Shown in pieces: positions 36,333 through 48,051 of a DNA stretch of 60,032 nucleotides. The DNA comes from Lysobacterales bacterium (GTDB lineage Bacteria; Pseudomonadota; Gammaproteobacteria; Xanthomonadales; SZUA-5). The notes under the pieces were generated by a model. That model was not told the DNA's origin. It saw only the letters and a list, made by a program, of their open reading frames with translations, and made no database searches. The stretch's first letter is position 1. Each line of letters opens with the position of its first letter. Location of the stretch: NCBI GenBank assembly GCA_022844165.1, contig JALHMH010000028.1, positions 1 to 60,032 on the forward strand, given 5' to 3'. The position numbers and the translations under genes were made by a program.

Positions 36333-36566
36333 TAGCGAGGCTTCGCCTCAGACCGCCGAGCATTGTTGGCTTCGCCAGACACCGTACTTGCCAAAACCCC
36401 GCGCTCCGCATTTCCGGCCCAGCGGCGCAGCCGCCGGGCGTTCGACTCGGCACACGCCTGCGGCGTGCGCTCGATCGCCCCCTTAGTTTAAGGGGGCTGC
36501 CAAAGCCAAAGCCGCTCCTAAGAAAATTTGACTCAAATGACAAGATCCAGCTTCATCAAGGACTCT
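36333..36566 (-). repeat. ~240-bp dispersed palindromic element, copy B
   Basis: This is the reverse orientation of copy A, from TAGCGAGGCTTCGCCTC to AAGGACTCT. The stem CCCCCTTAGTTTAAGGGGG is retained. It overlaps the 3' end of the transglutaminase gene by two bases. It fills most of the 36153-36564 gap, in which no gene was seen. Confidence 0.85.
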
Positions 36567-38550
36567 AGCTGCGCGGCGTTCTTGCCAGTCCGGCAAATCT
36601 TCGCAGCGCCTCGTCCAGCGATACCAGTGCCGCGGCGTCGTCCGCATAACGCGCCGCTGCGTAGCTGCGGCTCACGTCGAGTATGGCGTCGCGCAACGAT
36701 GGCAGCTGTTGCGCCGCCCGTTCCGCATAGTCGAGCGGCCCCTCGGAGGGTCTGGCGGCAACGCCGAGTTTAGCCAAACGTCGCTGAAACGATCGATAGC
36801 GAGCCAGCGCCGGATCGATCGGCATACGACGCCGGGCGAACATCCAAATGCTCATGGCCAAGCCAAACACGGCGATACCACCCGCCATCCAGAGTCCGAG
36901 CTGACGCCAATCGCTCGAATCGATACCCAGATCGGAAAAGAATTCACGCTGGCGCATGGTATCGAAGCGCACCACCATGGCGTTGAACCAATGCTGCAGT
37001 GCATCGGTGCGCATGCGAATCGCCTGCCACCAGGGATCGCGCGCAAAAAAGGAGTCGTCGTCGTAACGGCCACTGCCTAAAGAGATGCGATCCGGCGCCA
37101 CCGCTGCGGTTGGATCGATGCGGGTCCAAAGCCCATCGTCGCTCAGTAACACTTCAGCCCAGGCGTGTGCATCGCGATTGCGCACCAGATAGTAGTCGCT
37201 ACTGCGATTCCGCTCGGCGCCCATATAACCGGTGACCACGCGCGCGGGCACGCCAGCCGCGCGCATCAGCACCACAAACGCTTGCGCGTAGTGTTCGCAG
37301 AACCCGCTGCGCGTTTCGAACAGGAACTCGTCGACGCGATGGCGGCCGACCAGGCGCGGCGGCGTCAGGGTGTAAGAGAAATTCTCGATGCGAAAATGCT
37401 GCAATGCCCGGTCGACGATCTCTCGCCGGTCGACAGCTTCGGCGGCCCAACGCTGGCCTAACGCAATGCTCTGTGGATTGAAGTTTTCTGGCAGCCGCAG
37501 CGTCTCTCTGCGATACATGTACGGCGCCGGTCCTTGCGCCAACGAGGCACCGAGGTCGGACGCAGCGCGGTACACCCAAACGGTGGTTGTTCGCGTAGCG
37601 CGCAGCAGGTGCCCTTCGACTTGTTGTTTAACGTCCGCTGGAAATCCAGTCGCCACGTCGAGTGCAAACACCCAGTTTCGATCGGTCGGCTCGAGCATTA
37701 CTTCATAGGCCAGATCGGATTGCCCGCCGAACTGCGGGCCTGCAATCTCCCCAAGATGCGTCGCGCCGCGCCAGGCGCGTCGGCGCCAGGTTTCGCCATC
37801 GAAATTGACCAACACCGGACCGCGCCAGTACATCTCCGATGTCGCTGGCGGCGCGCTGTCGAAGGTGACGCGCATGACCGGCGAGTCGTCGGCGAGCAAC
37901 TCCGTGATCGACCCCGGACGCATTTCGTCGCTCAGTCCGGTTTTGGCCTCCCAGGGGTTATCGCGTGTGCCCCATAGCGGACTCTCGAAACGCGGCACAG
38001 AGAGAAACAGAAAGACCGTGAGCGGCAGAGCGATGGCCAACAACACGACCACTTCCTTGCCAACCCGCATGAACTCGCCAGCAATGCCACCGGACGTTCC
38101 CGGTGGCGCGACCAGCTCGTTCATCGCGACAAAAACCAGGATCGTCGGGATCAGCATGTAGACCGTGACCAGCAGGCTCTGATCGAACAAAAACTGCACG
38201 CTGTTCAAAAACAGGCACACGAGCAAGGCGCGCAATCCATCGCCCTGATTTTCCGACTCGATCAGCTTGAGCACGGTCAACCCGATCAAGGCCGCTGATC
38301 CGGCCTGGCGTGCCAACGGATTGCCAAACTCCGCAACCACAAAGACCAGAACTGCAATCAACAGCGGAAACTTGATCCAACCCGGCCATGCGCGCACGTA
38401 GCGTCGGCGCTGCACATAACGCAACACCAGAATCGACCCGAGCATCAGGCCGTACATCAACGGCAGCCACATCAGATGCGGCGCCAGCGTCGCGCTAAAG
38501 GCGATCAGCAGCCAGTCGAACTGGCGCGGGCTAAGAACCGGCGAGCGCAT
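36565..38550 (-). CDS. TgpA-like membrane transglutaminase (DUF3488-transglutaminase)
   Basis: In this 661-residue protein the first ~200 residues form several membrane helices (DUF3488/TgpA_N). A periplasmic papain-like transglutaminase core follows, with Cys near 415 in TRSGFCEHYAQAF, His in RNRDAHAWAEV, and Asp in TRIDPTAAV, giving a complete triad. A late helix (LWMAGGIAVFGLAMSIWMFARRR) and a DUF4129-type cytoplasmic tail end the protein. TgpA is essential in Pseudomonas aeruginosa, and its substrate is unclear. It is last in the moxR-DUF58-tgpA operon and overlaps DUF58 by 20 bases. Confidence 0.92.
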   Translation of the reverse strand: MRSPVLSPRQFDWLLIAFSATLAPHLMWLPLMYGLMLGSILVLRYVQRRRYVRAWPGWIKFPLLIAVLVFVVAEFGNPLARQAGSAALIGLTVLKLIESENQGDGLRALLVCLFLNSVQFLFDQSLLVTVYMLIPTILVFVAMNELVAPPGTSGGIAGEFMRVGKEVVVLLAIALPLTVFLFLSVPRFESPLWGTRDNPWEAKTGLSDEMRPGSITELLADDSPVMRVTFDSAPPATSEMYWRGPVLVNFDGETWRRRAWRGATHLGEIAGPQFGGQSDLAYEVMLEPTDRNWVFALDVATGFPADVKQQVEGHLLRATRTTTVWVYRAASDLGASLAQGPAPYMYRRETLRLPENFNPQSIALGQRWAAEAVDRREIVDRALQHFRIENFSYTLTPPRLVGRHRVDEFLFETRSGFCEHYAQAFVVLMRAAGVPARVVTGYMGAERNRSSDYYLVRNRDAHAWAEVLLSDDGLWTRIDPTAAVAPDRISLGSGRYDDDSFFARDPWWQAIRMRTDALQHWFNAMVVRFDTMRQREFFSDLGIDSSDWRQLGLWMAGGIAVFGLAMSIWMFARRRMPIDPALARYRSFQRRLAKLGVAARPSEGPLDYAERAAQQLPSLRDAILDVSRSYAAARYADDAAALVSLDEALRRFAGLARTPRS

Positions 38551-39514
38551 ATTGAGCGAGTGCCTTCAGGCAACGTAGTCGATGCGTATGGCCTTGATCA
38601 GGGCCAATTTTTTGGCCCGGCAGGTCCAACCGATAGCGCAACCCCGTTCGGTCGGCATCCAGCACCCAACGTGTCAGGCGCGACAGCTTGCGTTCCAAAT
38701 CGAGGCCGATGATCGCGTCGAAATCGAGAATGGTCTCTTTCGCGCGCGGCACTTCCAACTGCCTCACCAAGAGCTCGCCGGTTCGGGCACTGGCTTTCCA
38801 GGCGATCATGCGCGGCGAGTCGCCGGCGGCGTAATCGCGCAGGCTACGCAAGTCATCGTCTCCCGGATCGGTGCCGCCGAGTTTTCCCGCATCCGGCACT
38901 GCCGGCAGCGGCGCTGCGGGCGACTCTGGCCGCGGGTAAACCAAAGTTCGCGCCTGGGAATGCAAATAGCTCCAGGCAAAAAATAGCCCGAATGGCCACA
39001 CGGTGGAGATCCGGAGCGGCGCCGGACTCAACCAGCCGCGCGCGAGGGCCGGCACCGGCACGTCCAGGCGGCGGGTCTCGCCACTGCGTACGTCGATGTG
39101 TCGGTATGTGTCGAGATAACGCCCGGTAATGCCAAAACGTGTGCGACCATCCGCCGCGTTGAAGTGAAATGAGAACAGCGCACTTTCGCCACAGAACACC
39201 GGATCGGCGTGCACTTGCACGAGTTGCAGCTGATTCAAGTTGCGGAAGGTCTGGTGCATCGAAACCACGGCAAGGCTCACGGGCAACAGACCAAACAACA
39301 AGGCACCGTTGTTGTTGTAGTTGAGCGCACCGGCAAGGATCGCAAATAGCATGACGGCAAACATCAGTCCGAATCCGCTCGGTACGATGTAGATGCGCCG
39401 CTGGTTAAGCGCGATCGGCAGCGCTTCGAAGCGATGGCGGCGCGTCAGGTTCGGTAAGCGCCGATCGACTTGCTGCCAGAACGCCGCCCGGGCGCGTCGC
39501 AACGCCGCGCTCAT
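38531..39514 (-). CDS. DUF58 protein
   Basis: This 327-residue protein has two membrane helices in the first ~80 residues (IYIVPSGFGLMFAVMLFAILAGALNYNNN and ALLFGLLPVSLAVVSMH). A soluble part carries the DUF58 region GGTDPGDDDLRSLRDYAAGDSPRMIAWKASARTGELLVRQ. DUF58 proteins accompany MoxR ATPases and are thought to act with them as chaperone-like partners. ATG 39514 overlaps the moxR stop as ATGA. Confidence 0.92.
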   Translation of the reverse strand: MSAALRRARAAFWQQVDRRLPNLTRRHRFEALPIALNQRRIYIVPSGFGLMFAVMLFAILAGALNYNNNGALLFGLLPVSLAVVSMHQTFRNLNQLQLVQVHADPVFCGESALFSFHFNAADGRTRFGITGRYLDTYRHIDVRSGETRRLDVPVPALARGWLSPAPLRISTVWPFGLFFAWSYLHSQARTLVYPRPESPAAPLPAVPDAGKLGGTDPGDDDLRSLRDYAAGDSPRMIAWKASARTGELLVRQLEVPRAKETILDFDAIIGLDLERKLSRLTRWVLDADRTGLRYRLDLPGQKIGPDQGHTHRLRCLKALAQYALAGS

Positions 39515-40440
39515 GGAATCGGCACGTGCGCCAACAGATCGCGCGAGATGCTCGCACCATCGCCGCTGGCGTCGGCGGCAAGCACGAGCCGATGTCGAGC
39601 AACGGCCACGAACACCGCTTGCAGATCTTCGGGCAGAACGTGCGTACGCGCTGCGAGCAGCGCATGCGCCTTGGCGGCGCGCAGCAAACCGATGCCAGCG
39701 CGCGGCGACAACCCGATGCGCACACGCTTGTCGCTGCGCGTGCTGCTGATCAGCGCGTAGGCGTATTCGATCGCGGCGGCGCTGGCGTGCAAATTTTCGG
39801 CCTTGCCACGCAGCGCCATGAGTTGTTCGGCCGAGAGTTTGGGTTTCAACTCGGCGATCGCCTGGCGTCGCTCGCGCGCGCCCAACAGCATCTTTTCCGC
39901 CGTCGCATCTGGATAACCCAGACTCATGGACAACAAGAAGCGATCGAGTTGCGACTCGGGCAACGCAAACGTACCACTCTGCTCAATCGGGTTCTGCGTG
40001 GCGATCACGATGAACGGCTTGGGCAGCGTATGGCTGACACCATCGACAGTCACCTGGCCTTCGGCCATCGCTTCCAGGAGCGCAGACTGTAGTTTCGGCG
40101 TGCCGCGATTGATTTCGTCGGCCAACAGCAGTTGTGTGAAGATCGGCCCGCTGTGAAAATCGAAGCGCCGTGCATTGGGGTCGAACACCGACACACCGAC
40201 CAGATCTGCCGGCAGCAGATCACTGGTAAATTGCACGCGCCCGAAGCCCAGATCCAGCGAAGCGGCCAAAGCGTGCGCCAAGGTGGTTTTGCCGACGCCG
40301 GGCAAATCCTCCAGCAACAGATGCCCGCCGGCCAGAACCGACACTAACGACAGATGCACTTCAGCAAGTTTGCCGACCAGGATCTCATTGATCTGATCGC
40401 GTGCCGCAAGCAGCGGCTTCAGGTCATCGGCTGCAGACAT
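39511..40440 (-). CDS. MoxR-family AAA+ ATPase
   Basis: This 309-residue ATPase starts at ATG 40440. It has Walker A LPGVGKTT (~46-53), the MoxR segment FTSDLLPADLVGV, Walker B and sensor QLLLADEINRGTPKLQSALLEAM, and VIATQNPIEQSGTFALPESQLDRFLL. MoxR ATPases act in assembly or activation of protein complexes. The frame is open to 40815 but only becomes protein-like from MSAADDLKP, and upstream it runs through heptamer repeats. It is first of three overlapping genes. Confidence 0.93.
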   Translation of the reverse strand: MSAADDLKPLLAARDQINEILVGKLAEVHLSLVSVLAGGHLLLEDLPGVGKTTLAHALAASLDLGFGRVQFTSDLLPADLVGVSVFDPNARRFDFHSGPIFTQLLLADEINRGTPKLQSALLEAMAEGQVTVDGVSHTLPKPFIVIATQNPIEQSGTFALPESQLDRFLLSMSLGYPDATAEKMLLGARERRQAIAELKPKLSAEQLMALRGKAENLHASAAAIEYAYALISSTRSDKRVRIGLSPRAGIGLLRAAKAHALLAARTHVLPEDLQAVFVAVARHRLVLAADASGDGASISRDLLAHVPIP

Positions 40441-40463
40441 AAGGCTCTTTGTTTGCCCAGGTA

Positions 40464-40491
40464 GTGAATGGTGAATAGGGAAACGTGAATC
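40464..40491. repeat. Heptamer array upstream of moxR
   Basis: Four consecutive 7-mers read GTGAATG, GTGAATA, GGGAAAC, GTGAATC. They lie between the divergent moxR and CorA-like genes. The pattern matches the array upstream of lptF. Confidence 0.65.
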
Positions 40492-40573
40492 CGATGGCAA
40501 GCGCTGTTTTTGTCGCGATGCGCAATCGAAGGTGGCCACGATAGTATTGATCAGCCGCATTGGAGCCGAAGAC

Positions 40574-41338
40574 ATGAAGCGCAGCCAATACAAGTGGACC
40601 TTGCCCAGCGAGATCTCGGCCCGTCTTGGCAGCGAGAGCTGGGGCGCGCAGCGCGCCATCTTCGAAGCCGGACACCTGCTGTTGATCTTGCACTTACCAC
40701 CCAAGCCCGACGGCAATGCTCGCGAACATGAGGTTTTTCTCCGGCAGCCAGATGGAAAGTGGCTGTACAAAGGTGTCGATCGTGGCGAGCACGCGCTGAG
40801 CGGGTTTCTCGACAATTATCGAGCGCTATTTGAGCAAATGGAGTCGCGCTTCGAGAAGGCGACCAGTATCGACGCGCTATTCGCCGTCATCGACAACCTG
40901 ATTCCGATCACGCGATCGTCGGGCAACATGAAGTTGGCCCTGCAGGCAGCTCGCGAGGCGATCGGTAACGACGCCTTCATCATCGACATGCGCGACCGCG
41001 CGGTCGAGATTGCGCGTGGGTTCGAGCTACTGCTGGCCGATGCGCGCCTGGCACTCGAGTTCCGCGTAGCGCGCAGTGCCGAAGAGCAAACGCGCGCCGC
41101 GGAAATCGGCAACCGGGCGCAACACAAACTCAACCTGCTCGCTGCCATTGCATTTCCGCTCATGAGCGTGTCCGCCGTGTTCGGCATGAACCTGCGCAGT
41201 GGCCTGGAAGATCTGCATATCATCACGTTCTGGTTGGTGTTCTTAGGCGGCGTTGGCCTGGGCCTATACGTCAAGGGCTGGGTGGCGCCACCACCGCCAG
41301 CCAAAGGCGGCAAACAACCGCCGGGCAAGAAGCCCTGA
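40574..41338 (+). CDS. CorA-like protein with GMN motif
   Basis: In this 254-residue protein the C-terminus carries two membrane helices, the first ending in VFGMN, the Gly-Met-Asn selectivity signature of CorA/Mrs2 ion channels. The second (IITFWLVFLGGVGLGLYV) is followed by a basic proline-rich tail. The N-terminal cytoplasmic domain is about 190 residues, shorter than the ~250 of usual CorA, so transport of Mg2+ or another divalent ion is likely but unproven. The start is ATG 40574 with GGAG upstream. Divergent from moxR. Confidence 0.72.
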   Translation: MKRSQYKWTLPSEISARLGSESWGAQRAIFEAGHLLLILHLPPKPDGNAREHEVFLRQPDGKWLYKGVDRGEHALSGFLDNYRALFEQMESRFEKATSIDALFAVIDNLIPITRSSGNMKLALQAAREAIGNDAFIIDMRDRAVEIARGFELLLADARLALEFRVARSAEEQTRAAEIGNRAQHKLNLLAAIAFPLMSVSAVFGMNLRSGLEDLHIITFWLVFLGGVGLGLYVKGWVAPPPPAKGGKQPPGKKP

Positions 41339-41350
41339 CCAAGGATTGCC

Positions 41351-42694
41351 TCAAAGACTCAACGCCGATTCGATGACCTGCCCCAACTCGATCAACGCCA
41401 GATCGCTGCCGGGCGCGCCGATTAACTGCATGCCCGCAGGCAGACCATCGACAAAGCCCATCGGCAGGCTCAGCGCGGGCAGGCCGGCGAAGTTTGCGAA
41501 CGAGGTGAGATCGGCCTGATTGACGGGCGTCGCCGTCGAGAAGGGAAACGCAACCTGGGGCGTCGTCGGCGTGATCAGCACATCGACTTGTTGGAAGATC
41601 GACCGCGCGCGTAGCACTGCGGTATCCAACAACCGATCGGCGGCGAGCAGATCGACCGCTGAGCGGCTGCGCGCGAATGCGAGCATCTCGCGCAAGCCCG
41701 GCGAAAATCGTTCGGGCTGTTGCGCCAATGCTTGCGCGTGGACCACGTTCATTTCCGCCTCCGCCAGTAGCAGTCCGGCACGGCGCAGGCGACCAAAATC
41801 GAGGCCGTCGAATCGTATATCGACGCAGCTTGGGAAGCAGTCTGCCAACAACGTCAGTGCTTGCTCGAAGGCAACGGCGACGCCCGTATCGACACCGTGC
41901 GATTCGAGATCGACCATAATGCCGACACGCAACGCGGTGCCCGGCGTCAAGTGCCCGAGCGGCACCGAACGCGATTGAGGATCTTGCACATCGAGACTCG
42001 AAAGTTGCTGATAGATCAACCCAAGATCCCGCACGCAACGGGCCATCGGGCCGACGTGGTCCAGCCGTCGAGAGACCGTGTCCAGGCCGCGCTGCGAGAT
42101 CCGTCCCGGGCTCGGTTTCAGGCCGACCACGCCGCAATAGGCTGCAGGGATGCGTACCGAACCCATAGTGTCGGTACCAAGCGTGAGCGTCGCCATGCAC
42201 GCGGCAAGCGCCGCGGCCGAGCCGCCACTCGAACCGCCCGGCGAAAATCCGTGCCGATGTGGGTTGTGACACGGACCATAGTGCGGATTGTCGCTGCTGG
42301 CACCCAGCGCTGCTTCGTGCAAATGCAGTTTGCCTAGAATGACGGCGCCGGATTTTTTGAGCCGAGTGACACAATGAGCGTCGGACCCGGCGACTCGCTC
42401 AGCGTAAGCGGCCATGCCGGCGGTCCACGGCAAACCTGCCACCGCGATGTTGTCTTTGATCGCGACCGGGATGCCATCCAGCGGATGAAATGCGTGGCCT
42501 CCAGCGCGCCGGGCGTCGCTGGCGCGCGCATCCGCGATCGCCGATTCGCGGGCGACATGAAGATAAGCATTGATGCGTGGATTGACCGACTCGATGCGTG
42601 CCAACGTTGCGCGCGTCAACTCCTCACTGGAAAAGTCGCCGCGCAGCAAACCTTCGGCGGCGGCATGTGCGCAAAGTTCGGTCAGATCATTCAC
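41351..42694 (-). CDS. Amidase-signature family hydrolase
   Basis: This 447-residue enzyme has the full amidase-signature triad: Lys80 in GIPVAIKDN, cis-Ser near 155-156 in SPGGSSGGSAAA, and nucleophile Ser179 in TLGTDTMGSVRIPA. Members hydrolyse amide bonds, and GatA is a family relative. Genes for GatB or GatC are absent here, so this is a stand-alone amidase of unknown substrate. The GTG start overlaps the S9 peptidase stop (GTGA), suggesting coupled synthesis and perhaps a joint role in peptide or amide degradation. Confidence 0.9.
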   Translation of the reverse strand: MNDLTELCAHAAAEGLLRGDFSSEELTRATLARIESVNPRINAYLHVARESAIADARASDARRAGGHAFHPLDGIPVAIKDNIAVAGLPWTAGMAAYAERVAGSDAHCVTRLKKSGAVILGKLHLHEAALGASSDNPHYGPCHNPHRHGFSPGGSSGGSAAALAACMATLTLGTDTMGSVRIPAAYCGVVGLKPSPGRISQRGLDTVSRRLDHVGPMARCVRDLGLIYQQLSSLDVQDPQSRSVPLGHLTPGTALRVGIMVDLESHGVDTGVAVAFEQALTLLADCFPSCVDIRFDGLDFGRLRRAGLLLAEAEMNVVHAQALAQQPERFSPGLREMLAFARSRSAVDLLAADRLLDTAVLRARSIFQQVDVLITPTTPQVAFPFSTATPVNQADLTSFANFAGLPALSLPMGFVDGLPAGMQLIGAPGSDLALIELGQVIESALSL

Positions 42695-44661
42695 GGCTGC
42701 AGCAACAGATGCTCGTCGAAGAACTGAATGACCGCTTCACCCATGCGGTCGCGATTGGCCTTTTTCTTGAAACCGTGCCCTTCATCGAGCGCCAGCAAAT
42801 ACCAGGCTTTCGTGCCGTTTTCGCGCACGGCTTTGAGGATTTGTTCGGACTCCGATTGTGGAACGCGAGGGTCGTTGGCACCTTGAATGACAAATAACGG
42901 GGAGCGGATTTCACCGGCGCGAGCGAGCGGCGAAATGTCTTCCAGGAACCTCGCCATGTCCGGATCGCGTTCATCGCCGTACTCGGGCCGACGCTGATCG
43001 ACGCGATAGGGATTGGTGTTTTTCAGGAAGGTCACAAAGTTGCTGATGCCAACAATGCTGACGCCAGCACGTATCTGATCGGCGAAATGCACCATCGAGG
43101 CAAGCACCATGTAACCGCCATAACTGCCGCCGTATACCGAGATTCGATTCGCATCGAACTCAGGTTTGGTCTTGATCCAACCGATCAGCGAGCCGATGTC
43201 TTTGACCGAGTCCTCTCGCAACTTGCCGTTGTCCAGCGCCAGGTAGGTTTTGCCATATCCCGACGAACCGCGCACATTCGGCACCATCACGGCAATGTTT
43301 CGCTCGCGTACCAGGAACTGAATGAACTCGCTGAACTCGGGGCGGCTTTGGCCCTCCGGCCCGCCGTGGATGATGATGACCACGGGATGCGGGCCCGGTG
43401 CCGTTGGGCGATACACGTAAAACGGAATCTGCCGCGGCAGGCCGAACATCGCCGGGTCCACATCGTGCGCGCCAAAGCGCTGCAACTCCGGCATTGCAAA
43501 AGTAGCAGGGTCGATGCCACCCGTCTCGCCTCGCGTCCAACGTGTCAACGTACCTGAATTGACGCGCCTGGAAAACACGTCGCCGGGCACCTGCGGGCCC
43601 GCCATTGTCAGACCGATTTCTGTACCGGCCCAGTTGAAATGGACTCCGCGCATCACACCGTAGTCGAGCTCCATTTCGCTGACGACGGTGTCGTTTGCCT
43701 GGCGATCGTAGATCTTCAACCTGCTACTGCCATCGACATTGCGCGCTATCGCCAGGAATCGTCCGTCGGCGCTCAAATCGTACTCGTCGACATCCCATTT
43801 TTCGCCGGCAAAAAGCGGTACCACGACGCCGTCCGCCATTGCCACGCGCACCAGTGAGACGTATTCGCCGAGCACATCGGTGAGTGCATAAATGTGATTG
43901 CCGTCGACATCGAAACGCGCCGACGTGTCGGCACTGCCGCCCCGGCCCAGCTCGATACGGTTGATGGCACCGGAGCCGATATCGAGCACGAACAATCGCG
44001 AGTCGCTGATGGAGATCCACTGCATGACCAGCAGTTTTTGGCCATCCGGCGAAAAGTCGAGCGGGTACCAGGTACCGCCTTGCTGCAGCACAAGTCGATG
44101 CGCCTCATCGCTTGCGACATCGCCCACATAGATGTCGAAATCGCGACCCGTCCGGCGCGTGCTTGAATAGGCGAACCGCCGACCATCGCGCGCGAAAACG
44201 GGCCGCTCGTTTCGCGAACTGCCATCGGTCAAAAGGCGCGAGCTGCCGTCGGCGAAACTCAAGAAATGGAGTTGAAAGTACTCGTCGCCGCCGCGGTCTT
44301 TGCTGAAGATCGCGCCGTCGATCGCGGGATCGGGACTGACGACGGCATTCGCAATCGGCTCATCGAAAAATGTCAGTTGCGAACGCATGCCCTCTGGCGC
44401 GGTGATCGCCGCCAATTGCGCAACATCGCCAAAACGAACACTCGCCAGAACGCCGCGGTCGCCCGGCAGCCAACCTAAAAACTGGGCAGGCCGCGTGTTT
44501 TGGTAGCGGCGTAGTACCGCGCCCAGTGCCGGGTCTGCTGTCGGCACCGCATCGAGTCTCAGATTGCCTACGGCTTCGATGCCGGGCGACGGCTCGCGTG
44601 CCACAGGCCGCGTCGCACAGGCAGATAAAAACGCCAGAACACATAGCAGCAGGAGTCGCAT
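42691..44661 (-). CDS. S9 family (prolyl oligopeptidase-type) peptidase, lipoprotein
   Basis: This 656-residue protein has a lipoprotein signal ([15 protein letters not shown], Cys15). A beta-propeller N-terminal half (WD40-like PD40 blades such as [15 protein letters not shown]) is followed by an alpha/beta-hydrolase domain with catalytic Ser ~514 in GGSYGGYM, Asp ~596 in [12 protein letters not shown], and His ~628 in DEGHGFKK. Such enzymes release dipeptides or cut oligopeptides in the periplasm. ATG 44661 is chosen because it gives the lipobox, and the frame upstream to 44736 is not signal-like. First gene of a two-gene operon with the amidase. Confidence 0.9.
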   Translation of the reverse strand: MRLLLLCVLAFLSACATRPVAREPSPGIEAVGNLRLDAVPTADPALGAVLRRYQNTRPAQFLGWLPGDRGVLASVRFGDVAQLAAITAPEGMRSQLTFFDEPIANAVVSPDPAIDGAIFSKDRGGDEYFQLHFLSFADGSSRLLTDGSSRNERPVFARDGRRFAYSSTRRTGRDFDIYVGDVASDEAHRLVLQQGGTWYPLDFSPDGQKLLVMQWISISDSRLFVLDIGSGAINRIELGRGGSADTSARFDVDGNHIYALTDVLGEYVSLVRVAMADGVVVPLFAGEKWDVDEYDLSADGRFLAIARNVDGSSRLKIYDRQANDTVVSEMELDYGVMRGVHFNWAGTEIGLTMAGPQVPGDVFSRRVNSGTLTRWTRGETGGIDPATFAMPELQRFGAHDVDPAMFGLPRQIPFYVYRPTAPGPHPVVIIIHGGPEGQSRPEFSEFIQFLVRERNIAVMVPNVRGSSGYGKTYLALDNGKLREDSVKDIGSLIGWIKTKPEFDANRISVYGGSYGGYMVLASMVHFADQIRAGVSIVGISNFVTFLKNTNPYRVDQRRPEYGDERDPDMARFLEDISPLARAGEIRSPLFVIQGANDPRVPQSESEQILKAVRENGTKAWYLLALDEGHGFKKKANRDRMGEAVIQFFDEHLLLQP

Positions 44662-44790
44662 GGGCGGATCATCAGAAGCGATCAGATCCTTGAGTATGCC
44701 GCGATCCACCGGGCCGATGGTCGAAACGTCCGACATCTCGTAGCATCCCTACTCACTCACACGAACTTTTCGCGACTTAAGGAGCTGTCC

Positions 44791-45270
44791 ATGCTGCGCA
44801 AATGGTTGCTGTGCGCGTTACTCGGTTTATCGGTGCTGTCCTTGGCCGCTTGTCAGCAGGAAGCGCCGAAAACCGAAAGCCTGATTGTGATGCCAACCAA
44901 TCCCGGCGACACCGAAGGCTGGAAGAAGTATGTGTCGGCGGTGGTCAAGTCCTATGTGCCGGCTGGACAGAACGCGCGTTTTTTCGTCACTTTCGCCGAA
45001 GCCAACCAGGATGCTGAGAAAACCGCCCGCCTGGTGGAAAACACGCGGAACTTTCTGCTGCGGGGTGTTGCTGAGGGCACGCTTTTGCCATTCGCCTCGC
45101 CGGACTCGGCGCTGATGGCCGACATCGTGGAAAAGGCCTTTGCCGAACCGCAGGTCGATAAACTCAAGGGCTCGAAGGTTTTGTTCATTGGCAAATCCGA
45201 AGATCAAGAGCGTGTTCGCACGGCCGTGACGGCATGGGGTGCAGAATTCGTGTTTCACGAAGCCAGGTAA
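44791..45270 (+). CDS. Hypothetical lipoprotein
   Basis: This 159-residue protein has a lipoprotein signal peptide (MLRKWLLCALLGLSVLSLAAC, lipidated Cys21) preceded by AAGGAG. The mature part is soluble and mixed alpha/beta. I recognise no domain. Divergent from the S9 peptidase gene, from which it is separated by 129 bases holding both promoters. Confidence 0.75.
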   Translation: MLRKWLLCALLGLSVLSLAACQQEAPKTESLIVMPTNPGDTEGWKKYVSAVVKSYVPAGQNARFFVTFAEANQDAEKTARLVENTRNFLLRGVAEGTLLPFASPDSALMADIVEKAFAEPQVDKLKGSKVLFIGKSEDQERVRTAVTAWGAEFVFHEAR

Positions 45271-45349
45271 GCTGGGTGTTTTGCTCACGTCGATTGTCGG
45301 GCCGCCGTCCCGACTGATTTTGCTGGCGCGGAACTTCGGCGTTGACTGA

Positions 45350-47310
<1,961 letters not shown>

Positions 47311-47324
47311 GCGTGCTCAGCCCG

Positions 47325-47963
47325 ATGCCCACCCTACGCTTGATCATCGCCGACGACCACCCGTTGTTGCGTGCCGCTGTGCTTCATGCGCTATCAGCGG
47401 CCTTGCCTAAGGCTGAATTCGTCGAAGCGTCCAGCGTAGCAACGCTGGACGCCGCGCTCGCCCGTCACATGGATGTCGATCTGGTCTTGTTGGATCTGAG
47501 CATGCCCGGCGCGCACGGTTTTTCGGCCTTGTTGCATGTGCGTGGCGAACGCCCTGAAGTGCCGGTCATTGTGATCACATCGAACGAACATCCGCGCGTC
47601 GTGCGCCGATCGCAGCAGTTTGGCGCGGCGGGCTTCATTCCAAAATCGGCGCCGCCCGACACGCTGTGCACGGCGGTAAGTACGGTGCTGGATGGCGGCG
47701 TCTGGTTCCCGCCACTGACCGCGGCCCGATCCGATGCAGACGACAAATTGGCCCGCAGGCTGGCGCAGCTCACGCCACAACAGTTTCGCGTGCTGCTATG
47801 CATGGCCGACGGCCTGCTCAACAAACAGATCGCTGATCGCTTAGGGTTAGCCGGCAACACCGTCAAGGTTCATATCACAGCGATCTTGAAGAAGCTCGAG
47901 TGCTACAGCCGAACACAGGCTGCCGTACTGGTCAAAGCCCTGGAGCCAGATCGCGAATCCTGA
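47325..47963 (+). CDS. NarL/LuxR-type response regulator
   Basis: This 212-residue regulator has a receiver domain with acidic pair DD (10-11), phosphoacceptor Asp57 in DLVLLDLSMPG, and the conserved Lys in PKSAPP. A C-terminal LuxR helix-turn-helix follows (QFRVLLCMADGLLNKQIADRLGLAGNTVKVHITAILKKL). ATG 47325 is preferred, and GTG 47313 would add 4 residues. No ribosome site is clear. No histidine kinase is adjacent, so it is an orphan within this window. Confidence 0.9.
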   Translation: MPTLRLIIADDHPLLRAAVLHALSAALPKAEFVEASSVATLDAALARHMDVDLVLLDLSMPGAHGFSALLHVRGERPEVPVIVITSNEHPRVVRRSQQFGAAGFIPKSAPPDTLCTAVSTVLDGGVWFPPLTAARSDADDKLARRLAQLTPQQFRVLLCMADGLLNKQIADRLGLAGNTVKVHITAILKKLECYSRTQAAVLVKALEPDRES

Positions 47964-48051
47964 GTGCGCAAACCACGTTCTGCCAAGCCAATAGTCTGCC
48001 CGTATGCGCACGTAGCGCGCCGGAGGATTATGCCGACCGTCGCAAGTGCGA

